DNA of 64,000 nt, taken from NCBI GenBank assembly GCA_040414495.1, contig JBEDUI010000054.1, positions 1 to 64,000 of the forward strand. Direction: 5' to 3'. This document shows positions 34,654 through 41,867 of this stretch, in pieces. Every line of letters starts with the position of its first letter. Position 1 is the first letter of the stretch. Source of the DNA: DATAVB01 sp040414495. GTDB lineage: Bacteria; Actinomycetota; Actinomycetes; Mycobacteriales; QHCD01. Below the pieces are notes generated by a model. The model made no database searches, was not told the origin of the DNA, and saw only the letters and a program-made list of their open reading frames with translations. A program made the position numbers and the translations under genes.

Positions 34654-35769
34654 TTAGTGCGCGGCGGCACGATCCCGACGGGCCAACTCGCTCTGAACGG
34701 CCGGGATCAAATGCCGGCCGTAATCGATGGCGTCGTCGAGCGGATCGAATCCGCGAATCAGGATCGATGTGACCCCGAGATCAATGTAGTCCAGGATTGC
34801 CTGGCCCACGGTCTCCGGTGTCCCCACCAGAGCAGTCGTGTTACCCGAGGCATTTGTCGCCGCAGCCGTGGGCGTCCACAGTGCCCGGTCGTGGAGCTCG
34901 CCTTTTTCCGCCGCAGCCAACAGTCGCTGCGCCGCGACCGACTGCGGTGCGGCTTTGGTGCCACCCACCAGCGCCGCCGAGGAGACGAACGACCCTTTGC
35001 CGCCGCCGCTGGACCGGATTGTGTCCAGAATGCTATGGGCCCGCTCCCACGCCTGCTCCTCGGTCGCACCGAGGATCGGCCGGAACGAGACCGAGAAACG
35101 CGGCGCCGTGGCCCGACCGGCAGCCTCGGCCGCCTGACGCACCGCGGCGATCTGCTCAGCCGTCTGCGCCAGCGGTTCGCCCCAGAGCATGAAAACGTCG
35201 CTCTGCTTACCGCCGACACGATAGGCGGCTGGCGAAGAACCGCCGAAATACAGGGGAATGCGAGGCGACTGCGCCGGCAGCACGTCGCTGCGGAAATCCT
35301 CGAACCGATAATGCTTACCGCGATAGCTGAACGGATCCACGCTGGTCCAGGCCGATTTCAGTACGTCAAGGTATTCGTCGGTCCGCTCGTACCGCTCATC
35401 CTTGGACAGGAAATCACCCTCGCGTCGCTGGTCGGCGTCGCTCCCGCCAGTGATGATGTGCACCGCGACCCGGCCGCCGGTGAATTGGTCCAGCGTGGCG
35501 AAGGTCCGCGCCGCCAACGTCGGGAAGACAAACCCCGGCCGATGCGCCACCAGGAAACCAAGCCGCTCTGTCTGCGATGCCGCGTACGCCGTGACCTGCG
35601 CACCGTCCGGAGAGGACGATCCATATCCAACCAGTACCTTCGAAAAACCGCCGTCCTCGTGGGCACGCGCAATTCGGGCAACGAAATCGGGCTGGATTAC
35701 GGGTCCCTGCCGAGCGCGGATCTCGGACACCTCGTGGGTGCCAATCATTCCGATGAATTCAACTGACAC
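34654..35769 (-). CDS. LLM-class flavin-dependent monooxygenase heading the sugar-ABC operon
   Basis: 371 residues from a GTG at 35769. It shares the N-terminal GMIGTHEVSEIR and LGFLVAHRPGFVFPTLAARTF, VHIITGGSDAD and LYFGGSSPAAYRVGGKQSDVFMLWGE with the enzyme at 21721-22827. SsuD-like: expected to oxidise an organosulfur (or similar) substrate with FMNH2 and O2. It is the first gene of an operon running through to the cupin; a TetR operator candidate lies 40 bases before its start. No flavin reductase is in this operon, so the one at 15795 could serve it. Confidence 0.88.
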   Translation of the reverse strand: MSVEFIGMIGTHEVSEIRARQGPVIQPDFVARIARAHEDGGFSKVLVGYGSSSPDGAQVTAYAASQTERLGFLVAHRPGFVFPTLAARTFATLDQFTGGRVAVHIITGGSDADQRREGDFLSKDERYERTDEYLDVLKSAWTSVDPFSYRGKHYRFEDFRSDVLPAQSPRIPLYFGGSSPAAYRVGGKQSDVFMLWGEPLAQTAEQIAAVRQAAEAAGRATAPRFSVSFRPILGATEEQAWERAHSILDTIRSSGGGKGSFVSSAALVGGTKAAPQSVAAQRLLAAAEKGELHDRALWTPTAAATNASGNTTALVGTPETVGQAILDYIDLGVTSILIRGFDPLDDAIDYGRHLIPAVQSELARRDRAAAH

Positions 35770-35810
35770 GTGAGGTCCCTCCGCGCAATTACGGTCAGAC
35801 GGAAGATAGT

Positions 35811-35828
35811 ACTAGCCAGTACAGAACG
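35811..35828. promoter_or_regulatory. TetR operator candidate before the LLM operon
   Basis: ACTAGCCAGTACAGAACG, part of an inverted repeat GTACT-four bases-AGTAC at 35809-35822, between the TetR stop and the LLM start. 16 of 18 bases recur just upstream of the TetR start (36487-36504). Confidence 0.6.
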
Positions 35829-35842
35829 CAAGGCTGACGAGA

Positions 35843-36484
35843 TCAGCGGGAGGGCACCCGAAAGCTGCGCAGATGGCCAATCGCCATCGCCAGCGCGTCC
35901 CGCAACGGCGTAACGTCCCGGCGTACGCGCGCCAATAACAATCCGCCTTGCACGGCCGCCATCGTCGCCGAGGCCAGCGACGTCGGATCGGCATTCGCGC
36001 GCAGCTCGCCCCGGTTCTGCAAGGAGACCAGGCCGCGCTCCAGATAGGACTGCCACACCGAGAATGCCTCCGCGAGGTGCGCCCGCAACTCGTCTTCGGA
36101 ATCCACCTCACGCGCAAAGCTGCCCAGCCGGCACGGCAGCGGACCATCATCAGTGCTGTGCCGGGCCAACAAGCCCGAGGCCCAGGCGTCGAAATCGGCC
36201 CAGGTCGTAATGCCGTGCAAACCCGGCTGACTCGCCAACACCTGGTCGAGCTGGTAGCCGATCACCGCCCGGACCAGGTCCTGCTTGTTGTTGAAGTAGT
36301 GGTAAAGCTGCGACTTACCGGCGCCGCAATAGGCCAGCACCTCATCCAGGCTCGTGGTCGCGATTCCCCGCTCGTACATCAACGCGGCCGCCGCCTCCAC
36401 AATCGCCGCGCGACTGCGTCGGCCGCGGGCCGTGGCCGGCAGCCGGTCAACCGGCAGCTGAGCAGGCGTCCCCAATTGACTCAT
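35843..36484 (-). CDS. TetR-family regulator of the LLM/sugar-ABC operon
   Basis: 213 residues. Helix-turn-helix: RAAIVEAAAALMYERGIATT, LDEVLAYCGAGKSQLYHYF. The C-terminal part (GPLPCRLGSFAREVD) is typical of TetR_C families near oxidoreductases. The same 18-base sequence lies immediately before its own start codon and before the next operon, so it probably represses both. Inducer unknown, presumably the substrate of the operon. Confidence 0.9.
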   Translation of the reverse strand: MSQLGTPAQLPVDRLPATARGRRSRAAIVEAAAALMYERGIATTSLDEVLAYCGAGKSQLYHYFNNKQDLVRAVIGYQLDQVLASQPGLHGITTWADFDAWASGLLARHSTDDGPLPCRLGSFAREVDSEDELRAHLAEAFSVWQSYLERGLVSLQNRGELRANADPTSLASATMAAVQGGLLLARVRRDVTPLRDALAMAIGHLRSFRVPSR

Positions 36485-36486
36485 GG

Positions 36487-36504
36487 ACTAGAGAGTACAA
36501 AACG
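36487..36504. promoter_or_regulatory. TetR operator candidate before the TetR gene
   Basis: ACTAGAGAGTACAAAACG, matching 16 of 18 bases of the site at 35811-35828, and starting two bases upstream of the TetR start codon. Supports autoregulation. Confidence 0.6.
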
Positions 36505-36555
36505 AAGTCCAGCCAGAGCCAGACGATCCTCAGCAACAAACCTGATCGGCTCGCG

Positions 36556-37245
36556 TCAGACGATGGCCGGCACCCCGCGATCAGAGGGCAGCACGGCCTG
36601 CAGCGCGGCCGCCAGTTGCGCGGAATGCGCGGTCTCCAGCCCCGCCGCAGGGACAGACAGCTGCAACAGACGGGTATTCGGGCTCCGGCGCCGTAGCGTA
36701 TCCACATCGGACGGTGCGACCGGACTGGTCCGCGACCGGATCAGAATGCTGGATGCCGTGGTAGCCAGGCGATCCCACAGCGCCGCGCCGCCGACCGCGG
36801 ATTGATCCGGAATCGCGTCGACCATGACCAACGTCGTCAGCTGCGGCGCCAGCGCCGAAGCCGCCAGAGCCGTGAGCGCCCCGGAGCCGAGCCCGACAAG
36901 TGCGGTAGCGGCAGGAGCGAGCAGCGCGATCGCCTCGGCCAGGCCGAAAGCGGCCCGATCTGACGAGCCAACAGACCAGCCGTGGCCGGGAATATCGATG
37001 GCGGCGACCGGCGCTCCCAATCGCAGCGCCAGCTCGTCGAGTGAGCGAGCATTGCTGCCCTCACGGTGCAGCAATACTGTTCGCGGGCTCAGCCCGGTCC
37101 ACAGCACGCCGCTGGCCTGTCCCCCGGTGGACAGGTCGACCCAGCGACGGCTGACAGTCGGCGTCGTATGCGGCGCGATCCCCAGCGCCAGGGCAGTTTC
37201 CGGTAAGAGTGCGAATTCGTGATCCAGCGGACGGGCGAAAGACAT
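36556..37245 (-). CDS. Alpha/beta hydrolase-fold protein lacking a nucleophile
   Basis: 229 residues from ATG at 37245 (AGGAA well placed); an in-frame GTG lies two codons upstream. Fold features: RTVLLHREGSNARSLDELALRLG, VAAIDIPGHGWS, ALVGLGSGALTALAAS and LVMVDAIPDQ. In the elbow VGLGSGA the position of the nucleophile is Gly, so a normal esterase mechanism seems lost; a binding or chaperone role, or a different chemistry, is possible. It is preceded by leader peptide 3 and followed by the TetR gene, so it is likely part of the sulfur-responsive set. Confidence 0.7.
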   Translation of the reverse strand: MSFARPLDHEFALLPETALALGIAPHTTPTVSRRWVDLSTGGQASGVLWTGLSPRTVLLHREGSNARSLDELALRLGAPVAAIDIPGHGWSVGSSDRAAFGLAEAIALLAPAATALVGLGSGALTALAASALAPQLTTLVMVDAIPDQSAVGGAALWDRLATTASSILIRSRTSPVAPSDVDTLRRRSPNTRLLQLSVPAAGLETAHSAQLAAALQAVLPSDRGVPAIV

Positions 37246-37347
37246 GATCACATTCCTGACCTGTTTGGGTTCACCGTGGACAGAAATGGGCGCGACCAGG
37301 ACAAAAGAATTACTGATACAGAAAGAATTTGGTCGGACCCAGAATGA

Positions 37348-37425
37348 TCAGCGGGCCCGACAGATGCAGGCGTCGACCAACAACAGGTCGACATGCAACC
37401 TGCGGGTCAAAATCAGTGTGCCCAT
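37348..37425 (-). CDS. Cysteine-type leader peptide 3 (25 residues)
   Basis: ATG-started ORF containing LTRRLHVDLLLVDACICRAR: the R-R-L-H-V-D-L pattern with Cys-x-Cys near the end. It lies about 100 bases upstream of the hydrolase gene in a 316-base gap (37246-37561) that holds no other gene. This matches the actinobacterial leader peptides that precede sulfur-assimilation genes, so the downstream hydrolase-TetR-LLM set is probably regulated by cysteine supply as well. Confidence 0.78.
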   Translation of the reverse strand: MGTLILTRRLHVDLLLVDACICRAR

Positions 37426-37561
37426 AGTTAATGCTTACCAGAGCACGTGCTCGTACGCCACGGCAAATATCGGCAGCTGTCGGTCCGGGGTGATGACGCT
37501 GCCCGAGCGGCTGCCTTCCGCGCCTCGCGACAGGTCGCACCGTCCACTGTCGACACTGCGG

Positions 37562-37825
37562 TCAGCTCATGGCCTGCAGGCGCCTGATCACGTCGGTCGA
37601 TTCGAAGTCGGCGATCTCCACCAGCTTCATGCGGCTGGTCGTGCCGTGGACCAGCCGCACATCGGCCGGCCTGACGCCCAGCGCCTTCGCCAGCGCGCGC
37701 AGTGCGGCCTCGGTCGCCTTGCCGCCGACCGCACGCTCGGTCACCCGAACGACCAACGCACCGTCGTACTCGCCGCCGACGGCGGTCGCCGACGCGCCCG
37801 GATTTACGCGAATCTGAAGCCTCAT
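37562..37825 (-). CDS. DUF167 family protein (YggU-like)
   Basis: 87 residues, complete for the family: MRLQIRVNPGASATAVGGEYDGALVVRVTE, then AVGGKATEAALRALAKALGV and VRLVHGTTSRMKLVEI. Small cytoplasmic alpha/beta protein widespread in bacteria with no known function. The ATG at 37825 fits the conserved N-terminus; the open frame upstream to 38320 is not coding. Confidence 0.9.
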   Translation of the reverse strand: MRLQIRVNPGASATAVGGEYDGALVVRVTERAVGGKATEAALRALAKALGVRPADVRLVHGTTSRMKLVEIADFESTDVIRRLQAMS

Positions 37826-38140
37826 CCTGCCGCTCCCCACCAGCGCGCTCCCGGTCTGCAAGTATCTACGACGGCACCCGAGCCACTTCAGCTGGGTATC
37901 GCTCACCCGGTCGTACGGATTCTCCTTACACAGCACGGGATCCCGCCCCGCACCGTCAGAAAACCCCAGCCGTACAAGCGTTTCCGGACAAGACTGGGTT
38001 CGTCCGGTCGGCCGTCGGACTCGTAGGCAGCTAGCCGGCAAGGTAAAGCTTGAGTCAAATCGCCCGCTGAATTGGCGCCCATCCCCGTATCGGGTGCAAG
38101 ATGACGCACTGTCCGATTCCCAACTGACAGGAGGAATGTC

Positions 38141-38200
38141 ATGTCGCAGCTCTCTGCCCTCGTATCCCTGATCACGGGGGCGTTCGGCGGCGCGTTCTAA
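38141..38200 (+). CDS. Micro-ORF, 19-residue hydrophobic peptide
   Basis: ATG preceded by an ideal ribosome site (AGGAGGAATGTC), encoding MSQLSALVSLITGAFGGAF. The peptide is an amphipathic or membrane-seeking helix with small residues, no charge and no cysteine. It is followed within 20 bases by a 12-base-stem hairpin, so it looks like a complete tiny transcription unit. Too short for similarity-based recognition; function unknown. Confidence 0.5.
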   Translation: MSQLSALVSLITGAFGGAF

Positions 38201-38217
38201 GCGAGCCGACATAGGTG

Positions 38218-38246
38218 CGGGCCGCCGAGACTGCCTCGGCGGCCCG
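38218..38246 (+). terminator. Perfect 12-base stem hairpin after the micro-ORF
   Basis: CGGGCCGCCGAG and CTCGGCGGCCCG pair perfectly around a five-base loop. No T tract follows, which is common for actinobacterial terminators. Orientation is assigned from the micro-ORF; it is symmetrical and could act both ways. Confidence 0.65.
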
Positions 38247-38428
38247 CTCTCGGTCCCGTTCCTGCCCGGGACGAGCCGGACGCTCACCGGCACCAGCCAC
38301 TGTGGACTGACGGTGCCCAAAGAGCGTGCAAGAATGGTCCTTGGTTACACGGATGGCGTGTGGCCCCGGACGAGATGTGCGCCGTACCCGGTCTGCCAAG
38401 ACGACGCTCCACAAGGGAGTGAGTCGTC

Positions 38429-38674
38429 GTGGGACAAACGGTGCAGGTCGTCGGTTCTGTGTTGGTACTGGCCGCTTTCGCCGCCGCGCAGCGCGGTTGG
38501 CTGAACGCCAAGTCCACGATTTATCTGGTGTTGAACCTGATCGGTTCGGCGGTGCTGTCGGTCGAGGCCGTACTGGAGCGGCAGTGGGGATTCCTGCTCC
38601 TTGAGGGCGTCTGGGCGATCGTGTCGGCGGCCGGCCTGATCGCGGCACTTCGCCGCCGCGCGGTTGCGAATTGA
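38429..38674 (+). CDS. Small membrane protein, CBU_0592-like
   Basis: 81 residues from GTG at 38429 with AAGGGAGTGAG upstream. Three hydrophobic helices separated by short loops (VQVVGSVLVLAAFAAAQ, IYLVLNLIGSAVLSVEAV, FLLLEGVWAIVSAAGLIAAL), the pattern of the CBU_0592 family of small membrane proteins. Function unknown. It converges on the MerR gene. Confidence 0.75.
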   Translation: MGQTVQVVGSVLVLAAFAAAQRGWLNAKSTIYLVLNLIGSAVLSVEAVLERQWGFLLLEGVWAIVSAAGLIAALRRRAVAN

Positions 38675-38705
38675 AACGCGCGCCAAACAGACCGCGAATC
38701 TGGGG

Positions 38706-39074
38706 TTAGGCTCGGTCCTCGCCCGATGCTGTCTTGATCACGTCGGTGAGGATCTCGCGAGAGTTGGCCAGGTCGGTGATCATCTGGTCGATGCGGTCTC
38801 GTTCGGCAACCAGGTCGTCAACCAGTTGTGGCGTCGCGATCTGGGACGGGCCGCCGTCGGTATCGCGCATGCATGGGAGCAGTTCGGCGATCTTCTTGCT
38901 GCGCAAGCCCGCGGCGAACAGTTCTTGAACGTGGATGACGCGGTCGACAGCCCGTTCGGAATAGTCACGCTGCCCGCCAGGCGTGCGGTTGGAGCTGAGC
39001 AGTCCTTGCTGCTCGTAGTAACGCAGGGAGCGTTCGCTCACCCCAGTCCGGCGGGCCAACTCACCTATCCGCAC
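38706..39074 (-). CDS. MerR-family transcriptional regulator
   Basis: 122 residues from GTG at 39074. N-terminal winged helix: RIGELARRTGVSERSLRYYEQQGLL, followed by the typical coiled-coil dimer helix. No cysteines for metal binding apart from C68, so an organic inducer or redox-neutral signal is more likely. Divergent from the deacetylase gene, with a MerR-style dyad in a 19-base promoter spacer between them. Confidence 0.9.
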   Translation of the reverse strand: MRIGELARRTGVSERSLRYYEQQGLLSSNRTPGGQRDYSERAVDRVIHVQELFAAGLRSKKIAELLPCMRDTDGGPSQIATPQLVDDLVAERDRIDQMITDLANSREILTDVIKTASGEDRA

Positions 39075-39105
39075 GCACGCTCCTCATCGGCATTTCCAAC
39101 GGGAC

Positions 39106-39136
39106 TTGAACCTGACATTAGTGTCAGATCTTATCG
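39106..39136 (+). promoter_or_regulatory. MerR-type promoter with CTGACA-TGTCAG dyad
   Basis: TTGAAC (39106-39111) and TTATCG (39131-39136) are separated by 19 bases. The dyad CTGACA-four bases-TGTCAG (39112-39127) fills the spacer. MerR proteins activate promoters with such long 19-20 base spacers by twisting the DNA. Placed between the MerR gene and the deacetylase gene. The proposed -35 box is three bases long of the divergent ORF only. Confidence 0.65.
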
Positions 39137-39144
39137 TCGCCGGC

Positions 39145-40026
39145 ATGACCACAACAACCAAGAACGCGCTCTACGACTACTCCCCGATCATCGACCGTCC
39201 ATCGATCCGCTGGCCCAATGGCGCGCGGGTGGCGTTCTACGTCGGCCTGAACATCGAGCATTTCCACATCGACAAGCCCTCAACCAGCATCAACGAGGCC
39301 ACGGCGTCGCTGGTGCCGGACGCGCTCAACTACGGCTGGCGGGACTACGGTGCGCGCGTCGGAATTTGGCGGCTGATCGAGACCCTCGACCGGCATGGCA
39401 TCCGAGCCAGCGCGTTGCTCAACTCCGAGGTCGCCGAACACTATCCGCAGATCATCGAGGCCGGCCGAGCCCGGAACTGGGCGTGGCTCGCGCACGGTCA
39501 GACGAACTCGCGGCTGCACACGGATATGCCGGTCGATGAGGAGCGGGCCACACTCACCGAGATCGTCGAGACCATCGAGAAGGCCACCGGGCAACGGCCC
39601 CGCGGCTGGATGGGTCCCGGCCTGACCGAGACGTTCCACACACCCGAACTGCTCGCCGGGCTCGGCCTGAGCTACGTACTGGACTGGACCAGCGACGACC
39701 AGCCGTTCGCGCTGAATGTGCCCGGAATGCTGAGTGTCCCGTACACCGTCGAACTCAACGACCTCGGCATCTTCACCGCCAACGGTCACACCGGCCCGGA
39801 ATTCTTGCAAATGTTCACCGACCATTTCGACCAGATATACGCCGACTCCGCGACCAGCGGCCGGGTAATGGCTCTGGCCCTGCACCCATTCGTCATCGGG
39901 CAGCCATCACGCACCAAATACCTCGACCAGGCGCTCGCCTATGTCGCGGCACACTCCGGCGTTTGGCTCACCACCAGCGATGACATCGCCGAGCATTACC
40001 AGCGCGCCCTGCCGGCGACGAAATGA
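39145..40026 (+). CDS. Polysaccharide deacetylase family protein
   Basis: 293 residues from ATG at 39145. NodB-like barrel: VAFYVGLNIEHFHID in the first strand, HGIRASALLNSEVAEHYPQI, NWAWLAHGQTNS, GWMGPGLTETFHTPELLAGL and ALALHPFVIGQPSRTKYLDQAL. The classic DD metal pair of NodB (TFDDG) is replaced by NIE, a form found in the PuuE-like group, so it may act on a small N-acyl or ureido compound and not on a polymer. Controlled by the divergent MerR by inference. Confidence 0.82.
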   Translation: MTTTTKNALYDYSPIIDRPSIRWPNGARVAFYVGLNIEHFHIDKPSTSINEATASLVPDALNYGWRDYGARVGIWRLIETLDRHGIRASALLNSEVAEHYPQIIEAGRARNWAWLAHGQTNSRLHTDMPVDEERATLTEIVETIEKATGQRPRGWMGPGLTETFHTPELLAGLGLSYVLDWTSDDQPFALNVPGMLSVPYTVELNDLGIFTANGHTGPEFLQMFTDHFDQIYADSATSGRVMALALHPFVIGQPSRTKYLDQALAYVAAHSGVWLTTSDDIAEHYQRALPATK

Positions 40027-40029
40027 CGA

Positions 40030-41391
40030 CTAATCGGCCGGGCCGTCCGAACCGGCTGGATATTCCCTGAGCGGCACCAGGTTTCGCGACCACGCGGAAA
40101 GTACCGGCGCCACGACTCTCCACGACTCTTCGGCCTCGTCGCCGCGGATAGACAGAGCCGGATCGCCGTTCAGTACGTCAAGCAGCAGCCTTCCGTACGG
40201 AGGCAATTCGGGTGTCGCCAGTTGCGCGGTCAGCCGGAGCGGGGCGAACGTCCGCGCGCGGGCGCCGGTCCCGGTCAGGTCGAGCGTCAGGGTTTCCGGG
40301 TCGAGGCCGAAGCGCAGGATATTGGGCAGGACGTCCCCGCTGTGTCCGAACGGCATGTGTGGCACCGATCGGAAATGTACGGTGACCTCTTTCCGATCGT
40401 CGCCGAGCGCTTTACCACTGCGTAGTCGGAACTTCGTTCCGGCCCATCGCCAATTGTCGAGTTCCAGGTCCATCTCGGCGTATGTTTCGGTGCCGCGATT
40501 CGGGTCCACTCCCTCTTCGTCGCGGTAGGCGGGGATTTCATGGTCACCGATACGGCCCGCACCATAACGGCCCCGGCGCGTGCGATGTCGTACGTCGTTA
40601 TCTGTGAGGGGACGCACGGACCGCAATACGTCGACTTTCCGGTCCCGTAGGTCGCGCTCGCCGAGGCTTATCGGCGGTTCCATCGCTACCAGGCAGAGCA
40701 ATTGCAGCAGGTGATTCTGCACCATGTCCTTGAGTGCCCCGGCGCCGTCGTAATATCCAGCCCTGCCCTCGAGCGTGAGGCGCTCGTCCCAGACAATCTC
40801 TACCTCGGAAATATGGGCGCTGTTCCACAGTGGCTCGAGCACCCGGTTGGCCAGCCGGCTGCCGAGCACATTCTCGACAGTCGTCATGGCCAGAAAATGG
40901 TCGACCCGGAAAACAGCGTCCTCGGGCGCCACATCAGCCAACAGCCGATTCAGCTCGATCGCACTGGCCAGGTCCACGCCAAACGGCTTTTCCAGCACGA
41001 TCCGGCTGCCCGGCGGCAGGCCCGCCTCATGCAGCGTGTCTACGGCGCGCGAGAACAGCGCCGGCGGCAGCGCGAGGTAGACGGCGACGGGCCGGTCATC
41101 ACCGGAGATGATCGACGCGACATCGGCGACCTGGGTGATATCCGCGCGCCGAAAGCTGGCCGATGCCGCGATGGCTTTGCCCGCATCGACCGGCCACGCG
41201 TCGGCATAACGGTCGAGCTGTGCGCTGACCCAGGACTGGAACTGATCATTGGTCCGCTCACCGCGGTCAGCGCAGGTCAACTCGAACTGGTCGGTGAGCT
41301 GCCCGGCCGCTCGCAGGGCAACCAGGCCGGGCAACAAATACCGCGCGCTGAGGTCGCCGGTGCCACCGAAAATAGCTAGCCGATCGATCAT
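40030..41391 (-). CDS. zwf: Glucose-6-phosphate dehydrogenase-like enzyme
   Basis: 453 residues, shorter than typical Zwf (about 490-510). Cofactor loop IFGGTGDLSARY (8-19), EKPFGVDL, active site RVDHFLAMTTVENVL with the catalytic Asp-His, and KDMVQNHLLQLL with the second catalytic His. In canonical Zwf the active site reads RIDHYLGKE and the Lys binds the sugar phosphate; here Met is in that place. It may be a subfamily that uses another sugar or sugar phosphate. The gene is the only one on its strand here, divergent from the dehydratase gene. Confidence 0.85.
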   Translation of the reverse strand: MIDRLAIFGGTGDLSARYLLPGLVALRAAGQLTDQFELTCADRGERTNDQFQSWVSAQLDRYADAWPVDAGKAIAASASFRRADITQVADVASIISGDDRPVAVYLALPPALFSRAVDTLHEAGLPPGSRIVLEKPFGVDLASAIELNRLLADVAPEDAVFRVDHFLAMTTVENVLGSRLANRVLEPLWNSAHISEVEIVWDERLTLEGRAGYYDGAGALKDMVQNHLLQLLCLVAMEPPISLGERDLRDRKVDVLRSVRPLTDNDVRHRTRRGRYGAGRIGDHEIPAYRDEEGVDPNRGTETYAEMDLELDNWRWAGTKFRLRSGKALGDDRKEVTVHFRSVPHMPFGHSGDVLPNILRFGLDPETLTLDLTGTGARARTFAPLRLTAQLATPELPPYGRLLLDVLNGDPALSIRGDEAEESWRVVAPVLSAWSRNLVPLREYPAGSDGPAD

Positions 41392-41867
41392 GTCGCCGCT
41401 CCTTCGGCTCGAGCTAGGTTGCGGACTTAGATACGCCGAGATCTCACTACGCCAATCTGGCGCGAAATAGCAGGATTTCTAGAGCGTAATGAAACAGGAT
41501 CGCAAACTCTCTTCATAACTACTTTCATCCGCCATCATCGCCTCACACCCGTATCTGACGGCTTCCGCGACCTCAGCGGAGGGCAACACGCAACGATACT
41601 GGTGTCCCGGGAGGCTGACCGCAAATCGGCCGCACGCTACTGGCATTACATTTCAGTGTCGAAATATCACCGTACGCCGGGACAAAATTAACCGGATATC
41701 GCCCAGGCCGCGCGCAAGGCAGACAGAGTCGGTCCTGGCCGGCGCGCCGGTGCGCGCAAACCCGCTTAAAGTGAGGGCTGTCCGTCGCCAGCTGCGTAAA
41801 GCCCGCGTTGAAATTCAGATTAAGTCCACTAATGGCGAACATTGTCGGGAATCTGGAGGGAAAGCTG
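41392..41867. other. Divergent gap between the Zwf-like and dehydratase genes
   Basis: 476 bases with no gene supported. A perfect 12-base palindrome CCGGCGCGCCGG lies at 41739-41750, and an ATTTC/GAAAT repeat lies around 41647-41664. These may be regulatory but cannot be assigned. Promoters for both flanking genes should be in this stretch. Confidence 0.4.

Larger units (their letters stand above)
37826..38428. other. Gap holding a micro-ORF and a strong hairpin
   Basis: 603 bases without a routine gene. It contains the 19-residue micro-ORF at 38141-38200 and the hairpin at 38218-38246, listed separately. The first 300 bases hold no gene, RNA gene or clear promoter that I can support. Confidence 0.5.

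Noticed and set aside
33630..35766. Rightward open frames over the binding protein and LLM genes (380 and 369 residues)
   Set aside because: Antisense shadows of clearly recognised genes; no ribosome site or conserved motif.
41739..41750. Palindrome CCGGCGCGCCGG in the Zwf/dehydratase gap
   Set aside because: Short GC-only palindromes are expected often in DNA of this composition; no second copy or promoter context.
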